Source: Erythrobacter sp. WG
Lineage (GTDB): Bacteria > Pseudomonadota > Alphaproteobacteria > Sphingomonadales > Sphingomonadaceae
Reading direction: 5' to 3'
DNA length: 64,000 bases
Assembly (NCBI RefSeq): GCF_026586795.1
Contig: NZ_JAPFGY010000020.1
Location: 1-64,000 of the forward strand
Shown here piece after piece: positions 43,135 through 51,100 of the stretch (positions within the stretch are counted from its first letter, which is position 1; each line of letters begins with the position of its first letter). Below the pieces are notes generated by a model. That model was not told the DNA's origin. It made no database searches and saw nothing but the letters and a program-made list of their open reading frames with translations. The position numbers and the translations under genes are program-made.

Positions 43135-44776
43135 AGATCGCCCCGCTGCCGAGGCAGCGCCTACCGCGCTGATCCTCGAGACGGCGCATGGCCCGCGCAT
43201 AACCGCCGCCAACGACGCCGGACTTGCCGCGGGTGCGCGGGCAGGGATGCTGCTCGCCGATGCGCGCGCGCTGTGCCCCGAACTCGCCGCCGTGCCGGGC
43301 GATCCGGCGGGCGATCTCGCGGCGATCGAGAAGCTCGCCGTGTGGGCGCAGCGCTGGGGGCCGTGGAGCGCGCTCGATCCGCCCGACGGCGTGCTGGTCG
43401 ACGTCACCGGCGCCGCGCACCTCTTCGGCGGCGAGGAGACGCTCCTCGCCGATGTCGTGCGCGCCTTCGCCGCCCGCGGCCTCACCGTGCGCGCCGCCCT
43501 CGCGCCCACCGCCGGAGCGGCTTGGGCGCTGGCGCATTACGGTCGGGGCGCGGCGATTATTCCTCCCCTTCAAGGGAGGGGGACCACCGAAGGTGGTGGA
43601 GGGGCGGGCGACCGCGATCCGAAAGCTGGGGCATCGGGGCAACGCCGCACGCCCCTCCACCATGCTGCGCATGGTCCCCCTCCCCCGACGGGGGAGGATG
43701 ATATGCTCCGCCTCCTTGCTGATCTGCCGGTGGCCGCCTTGCGCCTCGACGACGACGTGCTGACCGTGCTGCGCCGCCTCGGGATCAAGCGCCTCGGCGA
43801 ACTCGCGGGGGTGACCGGGGCGGGGGAGGACGACCTTGCCCGGGAGGCCGCCGCGCGCGATGCGCTGCGCCGCCGCTTCCGCAATCGCTCCTCGCCCGCT
43901 GCCAATCCGCTGCTGCGCCTCGACCAGCTGCTGGGCAAGGTGCCCGAACCGCTGCTGCCGGTCGTCGCCCGCCCCATGCCGATGGTCCAGCGCCGGCTCG
44001 CCGAGCCGCTGCGCCATCGCGCGCCGCTGGATCACGTGGTCGAGGACCTCGCCGGCGACATGGGGCGTGCGCTCGAGGCGCGGGGCGAGGGGGCGCGGCG
44101 GCTCGAACTGGCGCTGTGGCGCGTGGATGGCGAGGTGCTGATGCGCCGCATCGAGCTTGCTGCCGCGACCCGTGAGGCTGCTCACATCACCCGCCTCTTC
44201 GCCAAGCGGCTCGACGATATCGATGCGGGCTTCGGGATCGAGACCGTCCAGCTGCGCGCCAGCTGGAGCGAGCCGCTGGCCCTCACCCAGGCCGATCTCG
44301 ACGCGGCGGCCGAGGAGCACGGCACCGCGCTTGCTGCCTGCATCGACCGGCTGACCGTGCGCCTCGGCCCACGCGCGGTGACCCGCCCCGTCGCCCGCGC
44401 CAGCCATCTGCCCGAGCGCGCGCAGGCCTGGCAGCCGCCGCTCGATCCCGTGCCGCCCCAACAAGGCGCGCTCGCCTTCCACACCCGCCCGCTGAAGCTG
44501 CTCGACCGGCCCGAACCGATTGCGGTGCTCTATGCCTCGCCGGACGGCTTCCCCCAGCGCTTCCGCTGGCGGGGAACGGTGCGCGAGGTGGTGCGGGTCG
44601 AGGGGCCGGAGCGGATCGCGCCCGAATGGTGGCGCGAACGCTCGACCACGCGGCTGCGCGACTATTACCGCATCGAGGACCAAGCGGGCGCGCGCTACTG
44701 GATCTATCGCCGTGGCATCGCCGGCGACGGGCGGGGCGGGGTGCCCGACTGGTTCCTGCAGGGCCTGTTCGCCTGA
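43016..44776 (+). CDS. imuB: ImuB, Y-family polymerase-like mutasome protein with an in-frame repeat
   Basis: 586 residues. ImuB looks like a Y-family polymerase but lacks the acidic catalytic residues; here too the first motif reads ILSVWLARLSVDRW with no DxD. It bridges ImuA, beta clamp and DnaE2. The palm-like GVLVDVTGAAHLFGGEETLL and little-finger parts (LELALWRVDGEVLMRRIELA) are present. Residues about 182-227 (PPLQGRGTTEG..., then LHHAAHGPPPPTGED) are not family sequence: they are translated from a 138-bp palindromic element. Removing them restores a continuous family sequence. A close alternative start is not seen. Confidence 0.85.
   Translation: MTTHTLPSPAIPTAILPRRILSVWLARLSVDRWRLSHAPEDRPAAEAAPTALILETAHGPRITAANDAGLAAGARAGMLLADARALCPELAAVPGDPAGDLAAIEKLAVWAQRWGPWSALDPPDGVLVDVTGAAHLFGGEETLLADVVRAFAARGLTVRAALAPTAGAAWALAHYGRGAAIIPPLQGRGTTEGGGGAGDRDPKAGASGQRRTPLHHAAHGPPPPTGEDDMLRLLADLPVAALRLDDDVLTVLRRLGIKRLGELAGVTGAGEDDLAREAAARDALRRRFRNRSSPAANPLLRLDQLLGKVPEPLLPVVARPMPMVQRRLAEPLRHRAPLDHVVEDLAGDMGRALEARGEGARRLELALWRVDGEVLMRRIELAAATREAAHITRLFAKRLDDIDAGFGIETVQLRASWSEPLALTQADLDAAAEEHGTALAACIDRLTVRLGPRAVTRPVARASHLPERAQAWQPPLDPVPPQQGALAFHTRPLKLLDRPEPIAVLYASPDGFPQRFRWRGTVREVVRVEGPERIAPEWWRERSTTRLRDYYRIEDQAGARYWIYRRGIAGDGRGGVPDWFLQGLFA
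43561..43698. repeat. Type A palindromic repeat in frame inside imuB
   Basis: 138 bp (46 codons) from TCCTCCCC to GGGGAGGA. Left arm GGGACCACCGAAGGTGGTGG and right arm CCACCATGCTGCGCATGGT follow the same plan as the intergenic copies. No stop codon occurs in the host frame. Confidence 0.82.
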
Positions 44777-44824
44777 GGGTCTTGCTCAGCATTCATTTAC
44801 CCAGTTTGTGCAATAACTCGCAAT

Positions 44825-45157
44825 ATGAACCTCGATTCCATCCCGCGCTCCTCCGAAAGGCGGCCGCTGAGCATGACGGTGAAGAGTCGTGTCAGCTCGC
44901 GGGTGGTCTATGTGGATCTCGTCGACATCTCGGAAGGCGGCTGCAAGCTGCGCGGAAAGCTCGGCTTTGCCGAAATGGGCGATCGGGTGGCCATGAAGGT
45001 GGGCGGGATCAATGCCCCGCTCGGGATCATCGCGTGGGTGGACGGAAATTACGCCGGCGTGGCCTTCGAAGGCGCGATGCATCCGGCGGTGCTCGACTTC
45101 CTGTGCGAGAACCGCGGGGCCGGACCCGACAGCCCGCAGCTGCGCCGCATCATCTGA
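44825..45157 (+). CDS. PilZ-domain protein
   Basis: 110 residues, one PilZ domain. PilZ proteins bind cyclic di-GMP. The pattern SSERRPLSMTVKSR corresponds to the RxxxR motif in a weakened form (ERRPLS), and DISEGGCKLRGKL is the D/NxSxxG strand. It lies 48 bases after imuB in the same direction and just before the second SOS promoter. It could be co-transcribed with imuAB. Confidence 0.78.
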   Translation: MNLDSIPRSSERRPLSMTVKSRVSSRVVYVDLVDISEGGCKLRGKLGFAEMGDRVAMKVGGINAPLGIIAWVDGNYAGVAFEGAMHPAVLDFLCENRGAGPDSPQLRRII

Positions 45158-45208
45158 TCGCACCGGCGGTGCGGCTTGCACGCTTTGCATTTGGCAGGCA
45201 GAGCGTGA

Positions 45209-45223
45209 GAACATATATGGAAC
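45209..45223. promoter_or_regulatory. SOS (LexA) box before the radical SAM gene
   Basis: GAAC-ATATATG-GAAC has the same spacing and nearly the same spacer as the imuA box. A -35-like TTGGCA lies upstream at 45191 with the -10 TATATG inside the box, 17 bases away. The radical SAM start is 23 bases further. Both promoters also share CTTTGCATTTG about 20 bases before the box. Confidence 0.82.
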
Positions 45224-45245
45224 GCGAAAGGCGTTTCCGGTTCCC

Positions 45246-46484
45246 ATGGTCCAGCACACTCTCCGCCAGAAGCTTGCGATCCTCGCCGACGCGGCGAAGT
45301 ACGACGCCTCCTGCGCCTCCTCGGGAACGGCGAAGAAGAACTCGCTCGGCGGGAAGGGCATCGGCTCGACCGAGGGCATGGGCATCTGCCACGCCTATGC
45401 GCCGGATGGGCGCTGCATTTCGCTCCTGAAGATCCTGCTAACCAACCACTGCATCTTCGATTGCCACTATTGCATCAACCGCAAGAGCTCGAACGTCGCC
45501 CGCGCGCGCTTCACGCCGCAGGAAGTGGTCGATCTCACGCTGAACTTCTATCGTCGCAATTACATCGAGGGGCTGTTCCTCTCCTCGGGCATCGTCAAGA
45601 GCGCGAACCACACGATGGAGCAGCTCGTCGAGGTCGCCCGGATCCTGCGCGAGGAGCACGACTTTCGCGGCTACATTCACTTGAAGACCATTCCCGAGGC
45701 CGATGCGGAGATCATCCATCAGGCCGGGCTCTATGCCGACCGCGTGTCGATCAATGTCGAGCTGCCGACCGATACCGGGCTGACGCGGCTCGCCCCGGAC
45801 AAGAATGCAGGGCAGATCGAAGGCGCTATGGGGCGTACGAAGGAACGCATCCTCACCGCCAAGGACGAGAGGAAGAAGTTCCGCCACGCCCCCCGCTTCG
45901 CGCCTGCGGGCCAGTCGACCCAGATGATCGTCGGCGCCGACGATGCCAATGACGCGGCGATCATCGGCAAGGCGAGCCGGCTTTATGACAGCTTCGGCCT
46001 GAGGCGCGTCTACTACAGCGCCTTCTCGCCGATCCCCGATGCGTCCGCCGTGCTGCCCTTGAAGAGCCCGCCGCTGCTGCGCGAGCACCGGCTGTATCAG
46101 TCGGACTGGCTGATGCGCTTCTACGGCTTCGCGCCCGGGGAGGTGGCGGACGCGGCCGAGGCGGACGGCAACCTGCCGCTCGATATTGACCCCAAGCTGG
46201 CCTGGGCGCTGAAGTTCCGCGCAAGCTTCCCGGTCGACGTCAACCGCGCGCCCCGCGAGCTGCTGCTGCGCGTGCCGGGGCTCGGCACCAAGGCAGTCGC
46301 GCGCATCCTTGCCGTACGGCGGCACCGCAGCTTGCGATTGGAGGATGTCGCACGGCTGACGGCTTCGGTCGCCAAGGTGCGGCCCTTCATCTGCACCGTC
46401 GACTGGCGCCCGACGCTACTGACCGACCGCGCCGATCTGAAGGGGCTTGTCGCCCCGAAGGTCGAGCAGCTGGAGCTGTTCTGA
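45246..46484 (+). CDS. Putative DNA modification/repair radical SAM protein
   Basis: 412 residues. CxxxCxxC for the 4Fe-4S cluster is CIFDCHYC at residues 69-76, then the radical SAM barrel. A C-terminal helix-hairpin-helix (ELLLRVPGLGTKAVARILAVRRHR) suggests DNA contact. It is the family commonly paired with a UdgX-type gene and annotated as a putative DNA repair radical SAM protein; its reaction is not established. ATG at 45246 is downstream of the SOS box. No ribosome site is obvious. Confidence 0.85.
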   Translation: MVQHTLRQKLAILADAAKYDASCASSGTAKKNSLGGKGIGSTEGMGICHAYAPDGRCISLLKILLTNHCIFDCHYCINRKSSNVARARFTPQEVVDLTLNFYRRNYIEGLFLSSGIVKSANHTMEQLVEVARILREEHDFRGYIHLKTIPEADAEIIHQAGLYADRVSINVELPTDTGLTRLAPDKNAGQIEGAMGRTKERILTAKDERKKFRHAPRFAPAGQSTQMIVGADDANDAAIIGKASRLYDSFGLRRVYYSAFSPIPDASAVLPLKSPPLLREHRLYQSDWLMRFYGFAPGEVADAAEADGNLPLDIDPKLAWALKFRASFPVDVNRAPRELLLRVPGLGTKAVARILAVRRHRSLRLEDVARLTASVAKVRPFICTVDWRPTLLTDRADLKGLVAPKVEQLELF

Positions 46485-46498
46485 TGATTGCCTCCATC

Positions 46499-46564
46499 CG
46501 TTCGTGTCGAGCGAAGTCGAGACACGCTGGGCCACAGCCTCTCGACTTCGCTCGAGGCGAACGG
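46499..46564. repeat. Type B palindromic repeat between radical SAM and UdgX genes
   Basis: 66 bp from CCGTTCGTGTCGAGCG to CGCTCGAGGCGAACGG, an almost perfect palindrome with GAAGTCGAGAC/CTCGACTTC inside. It ends 18 bases before the udgX ATG; the GAACGGAGGGCGAGG overlap could serve as its ribosome site. Same family as 23807-23879. Confidence 0.8.
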
Positions 46565-46581
46565 AGGGCGAGGTGACCGCG

Positions 46582-48021
46582 ATGCAGAACGTCGCCATCG
46601 CCTCGCACTACGCCGTCCATCTGCCGGCGCCCGACGACTTCGCGGCGTGGCGCGAGCGGGCGCGGGGGCTTGTCCAGTGCGATGTGCCGCCCGATCGCGT
46701 CTCGTGGATCGAGCCTGGCGGCACGGGCGACCTCTTCGCCGTCGAGGGCCCCGCGCGCCGCGAGAAGCGGCTGCCGGTCCCCCCCGCCGACGCTCCGTCG
46801 GTGCGCGCCAGCAAGCGCTTCCTCGAGGTCGCCAAGAGCGCCGCGCTCCACTCGGACCCGGCGCGCTTCGGCCTCCTCTACCGCGTGCTGTGGCGGCTCC
46901 AGCGGTTCCCGCGCCTGATGGAGGACAAGGCCGACCCCGACGTTCGCCGCCTGGAGGAGCTCGCCAAGGCGGTGCGCCGCGACGCGCACAAGATGCACGC
47001 CTTCGTGCGCTTCCGCGAGGTCGAGGAGGAAGACGGCACCCCGCACTTCGTCGCCTGGTTCGAGCCCGATCACCACATCATCCGCGCCGAGGCGGCCTTC
47101 TTCATGCGCCGCTTCGCCAATATGCGCTGGTCGATCCTCACCCCGCGCGGCAGCATCCACTGGGACGGTGAGACCATGCGCGAGGGTCCTCCCGCCCGGC
47201 GTTCCGACGCGCCGTCGGGTGACCCGGTCGAAGACCTGTGGCGCTCCTACTATGCGGCTATATTCAATCCCGCGCGATTGAAGGTGGCCGCGATGCTGTC
47301 GGAGATGCCGAAGAAGTATTGGAAGAACCTGCCCGAGGCCGAGCTCATCCCGCAGCTGATCGCCGGGGCGCAGGCGCGGGAGGCGCAGATGGTGTCATCG
47401 GGGAGCCTCGACAGGGGCGAGCGGCCCGCCACGCTGGAGGGCATCGACACGGCGATCCACGCCTGCCGGATGTGCCCGATCGGCGAACTCGACAACCGCG
47501 CGGTGATGGGCGAGGGCGCTCTCGGCGCGCCGCTGATGATCGTCGGCGAGCAGCCGGGCGACCATGAGGATCGGGCCGGGCGGCCCTTCGTCGGGCCGGC
47601 GGGGCAGCTCCTCGGCGAATATCTCGAGCGCGCCGGGATCGACCGCAGCCAGGCCTACGTCACCAATGCGGTCAAGCACTTCAAGTTCGTGTGGAAGGGC
47701 AAGCGCCGGCTGCACCAGTCGCCGGGCGCCAAGGAGATCGACACCTGCCGCTGGTGGCTCGAGGCCGAGCGCAATCTGGTCCAGCCCCGCCTCGTGCTGG
47801 CGCTCGGCGCCTCGGCCGCACGCGGCCTGCTCGGCAAGACGGTGAGCATCACCAAGGCGCGGGGGCAGCCCATGCGCCTCGAGGACGGCACCGAGCTGTG
47901 GATCACCGCCCACCCCTCCTACCTGCTGCGCCTCGAAGGCGAGGCGCGCGAGGAACAGGCGCGCCTCTTCGCCGCCGACCTCGCGGCGGTGAGGGAGCGA
48001 CTCCGGGAGCTGGCGCGATGA
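46582..48021 (+). CDS. udgX: UdgX-family uracil-DNA binding/glycosylase, fused to an N-terminal SAM-linked domain
   Basis: 479 residues. The N-terminal ~270 residues match the protein family that partners the radical SAM gene (often a separate or fused domain); the C-terminal ~200 residues are UdgX. Seen there: CRMCPIG, GEQPGDHEDRAGRPF, and the R-loop KRRLHQSP whose His forms a covalent link to the abasic sugar in the mycobacterial enzyme. ATG at 46582; a GTG 9 bases upstream is possible. It lies immediately before a type A repeat and dnaE2. Confidence 0.88.
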   Translation: MQNVAIASHYAVHLPAPDDFAAWRERARGLVQCDVPPDRVSWIEPGGTGDLFAVEGPARREKRLPVPPADAPSVRASKRFLEVAKSAALHSDPARFGLLYRVLWRLQRFPRLMEDKADPDVRRLEELAKAVRRDAHKMHAFVRFREVEEEDGTPHFVAWFEPDHHIIRAEAAFFMRRFANMRWSILTPRGSIHWDGETMREGPPARRSDAPSGDPVEDLWRSYYAAIFNPARLKVAAMLSEMPKKYWKNLPEAELIPQLIAGAQAREAQMVSSGSLDRGERPATLEGIDTAIHACRMCPIGELDNRAVMGEGALGAPLMIVGEQPGDHEDRAGRPFVGPAGQLLGEYLERAGIDRSQAYVTNAVKHFKFVWKGKRRLHQSPGAKEIDTCRWWLEAERNLVQPRLVLALGASAARGLLGKTVSITKARGQPMRLEDGTELWITAHPSYLLRLEGEAREEQARLFAADLAAVRERLRELAR

Positions 48022-48127
48022 TCCTCCCCCACCGGGGGAGGGGGACCATGCGAAGCATGGTGGAGGGGCGGACGCGGCTCGTCTCTCCACCACCCTTCGG
48101 GTGGTTCCACTCCCCTGAAGGAGAGGA
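48022..48127. repeat. Type A palindromic repeat between udgX and dnaE2
   Basis: 106 bp, TCCTCCCC to GGAGAGGA, with GGACCATGCGAAGCATGGTG and CCACCACCCTTCGGGTGGT inside. It abuts the udgX stop on the left, and its end (AAGGAGAGG) is 5-10 bases from the dnaE2 GTG, so it supplies the dnaE2 ribosome-binding site. Confidence 0.8.
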
Positions 48128-48132
48128 TTGAG

Positions 48133-51100
48133 GTGCCCGACGCCCCGCTCACCCCCGACAAGCGCACGCTCCGGATCGACCCGGAGGACGTCACCCCGCC
48201 CGAGCGCGCGCCCTTCGTCGAGCTGGGCCTCGCGAGCTGTTTCAGTTTCCTGCGCGGCGCCTCGGACGCGGTCGACCTGGTGCTGGCGGCGCACGCGTTG
48301 GGCTACGACGCGATTGCGATCGCCGACGTCAACTCGATGGCGGGCGTGGTGCGCGTCCACACCGAGGCGAAGACGCTGAAGATGCGCCCGGTGATCGGCT
48401 GCCGGATCGAGACGGTCGAGGGCCTCGCGTTTCTCGCCTACCCCGAGGACCGCGCCGCCTATGGCCGCCTGTGCCGCTTGATCAGCGCCGGGCGGATGCA
48501 GACCCTCTCGGGCGAATGGCAGGACAAGGGGGCGTGCGAGATCGATCTTGCGATGCTCGCCGCGCATTGCGAGGGAGTCCAACTGATCCTGCTACCGCCC
48601 GATGACCTGAATGGCGTGTTCACCATCGCGGTGCCGAGCAACGTCATCCCCCTCCCGCTTGCGGGAGGGGTTCGGGGTGGGAGCGAGCGCAGCGAGCCTG
48701 AAGACAGGCCCACCCCCGACCCCTCCCGCAAGCGAGAGGGGAGGCATATCCCCAGCCCCTTCGGCCCCACCGACTTAACCGTCCATTTCGCAGATCTTCT
48801 CCCCCATCTGACCCGCCAACTGCCGACCCTGCGCCACCTCGCCGCCGCCTATCTCTATCGCGGCGACGACATCGCGCGGATCGAGCGATTGGACGCTCTC
48901 GCTCGGGCGAACGGCCTTGGCCTGCTCGCCACCAACGACGTCCATTACCATGCGCCCGAGCGCCGCGCGCTCCAGGACGTGATGACCGCGATCCGGCACA
49001 AGACCACCGTCGCCAAGGCCGGCCACCTGCTCCACCCCAATGCCGAGCGGCACTTGAAGAGCCCTCAGCAGATGCAGCGCCTCTTCGCCCGCTGGCCCCA
49101 CGCGATCCGCGCCGCCCGCGAGGTGGCGGATCGCTGCCGCTTCAGCTTGGACGAGCTGCGCTACGAATACCCGGAGGAGATCTACCCCAACGGCCAATCC
49201 CCGCAGGCCTACCTTGAGAGCGAGGTCTGGGCCGGGGCCGCACGGCGCTACCCCCACGGCCTCCCCGACACCGTGCGCCAGACGCTCGAGCGCGAGCTCG
49301 CCCTGATCGCCAAGCTCGACCTTGCCCGCTACTTCCTCACCATCAAGGACATCGTCGATTTCGCGCGGGGCTGCGATCCGCCGATCCTGTGCCAGGGGCG
49401 GGGGAGCGCCGCCAACTCGGCGGTCTGCTACGTCCTCGGCATCACCTCGGTCGACCCTGCCAAGCACCAGCTGCTGTTCGATCGCTTCATTTCGGAAGAA
49501 CGCAAGGAGCCGCCCGACATCGACGTCGATTTCGAGCACGAGCGGCGCGAGGAGGTGATCCAGTACATCTACCGCAAATATGGCCGCCACCGCGCGGGGC
49601 TGTGCGCGACGGTGATCCACTACCGCCCGCGCATGGCGATCCGCGAGGTAGGGAAGGCCATGGGCCTCTCCGAGGACGTCACCGCCGCGCTCGCGCGGAC
49701 CGTGTGGGGCGGGTGGGGCAACGAGCTCACCGAGAAGCACGCCGCCGAAACCGGCATGGACGTGACCGACCCGCACTTGCGCCGCGTCCTCAAGCTTACC
49801 GAGCAGATGATCGGAATGCCCCGCCATCTCGGCCAGCACGTCGGCGGCTTCATCCTCACCGAGAGCCCGCTGATCGAGACGGTGCCGGTCGGCAACGGGG
49901 CGATGCCCGAGCGAAGCTTCATCGAGTGGGACAAGGACGACATCGACGCGCTCGGCATCCTCAAGGTCGACGTGCTGGCGCTGGGGATGCTGACCTGCAT
50001 CCGCAAGTGCCTCGACCTCCTGGGCGCGCACCACGACCGGCCGCTGACCCTCGCCACCGTGCCGCGCGAGGACCCGGAGACCTACGCGATGCTCAGGAAG
50101 GGCGACTCGCTCGGGGTCTTCCAGGTCGAAAGCCGGGCGCAGATGAATATGCTGCCGCGCCTGCGCCCGCGCGAGTTCTACGACCTCGTTATCCAGGTCG
50201 CGATCGTGCGGCCGGGTCCGATCCAGGGCGACATGGTGCACCCCTACCTGAAGCGCCGCCGCGGTGCCGAGCCGGTGCAGATCCCCGCTCCCGCGCCCGA
50301 GCACGGTCCCCCCGACGAGCTCACCAGCATCCTCGGGCGCACCTTGGGCGTGCCGATCTTCCAGGAACAGGCGATGAAGATCGCGCTGGATGCCGCGAAG
50401 TTCTCCAGCCTCGAGGCCAACCGGCTGAGGAAGGCAATGGCGACCTTCCGCAGCCGCGGGATGGTCGACGAGCTTCAGGACATGATGGTCGAACGCATGG
50501 TCGCGCGCGGCTACGACCGCGACTTCGCGCAGCGCTGCTTCAACCAGATCAGGGGCTTTGGCGAATACGGCTTTCCCGAAAGCCACGCGGCGAGCTTCGC
50601 GCAGCTCGTCTACGTCTCGAGCTGGCTCAAGTGCCACTATCCGGCGGCCTTTGCTGCCGCGCTCCTCAATTCGCAGCCGATGGGCTTCTATGCGCCCGCG
50701 CAGATCGTGCGCGATGCGCGGGAGCACGGGGTGGCGGTGCTGCCGGTGGACGTGAACGCGAGTCTCTGGGACTGTACCTTGGAGCGCAATCCTCCCCCAA
50801 TGGGGGAGGAGGACCATGCGCAGCATGGTGGAGGGGCGGGCGGCGGCTCGCCCCTCCACCACCCTTCGGGTGGTCCCCCTCCCCGTACCGGGGAGGATCG
50901 CTCACACGCCCTGCGCCTCGGCTTGCGCCAAGTCGACGGTCTGCCCGAACACGTCGCCGCCGCGCTGGTGGCCGAGCGCGAGGAGCGCGGGCCCTACCGC
51001 GACGTCGCGGACCTGCGCGAGCGGGCGCGCCTCTCGCCGGCGCATATCGAGCGGCTCGCCAGCGCCGATGCCTTCACCTCATTGGGCCTCTCGCGGCGGC

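Noticed and set aside
43016-44776. imuB as a frameshifted or broken gene because of the odd Gly/Pro/Arg stretch
   Set aside because: The frame stays the same on both sides of the 138-bp element and ImuB family sequence resumes directly, so it is an insertion and not a break.
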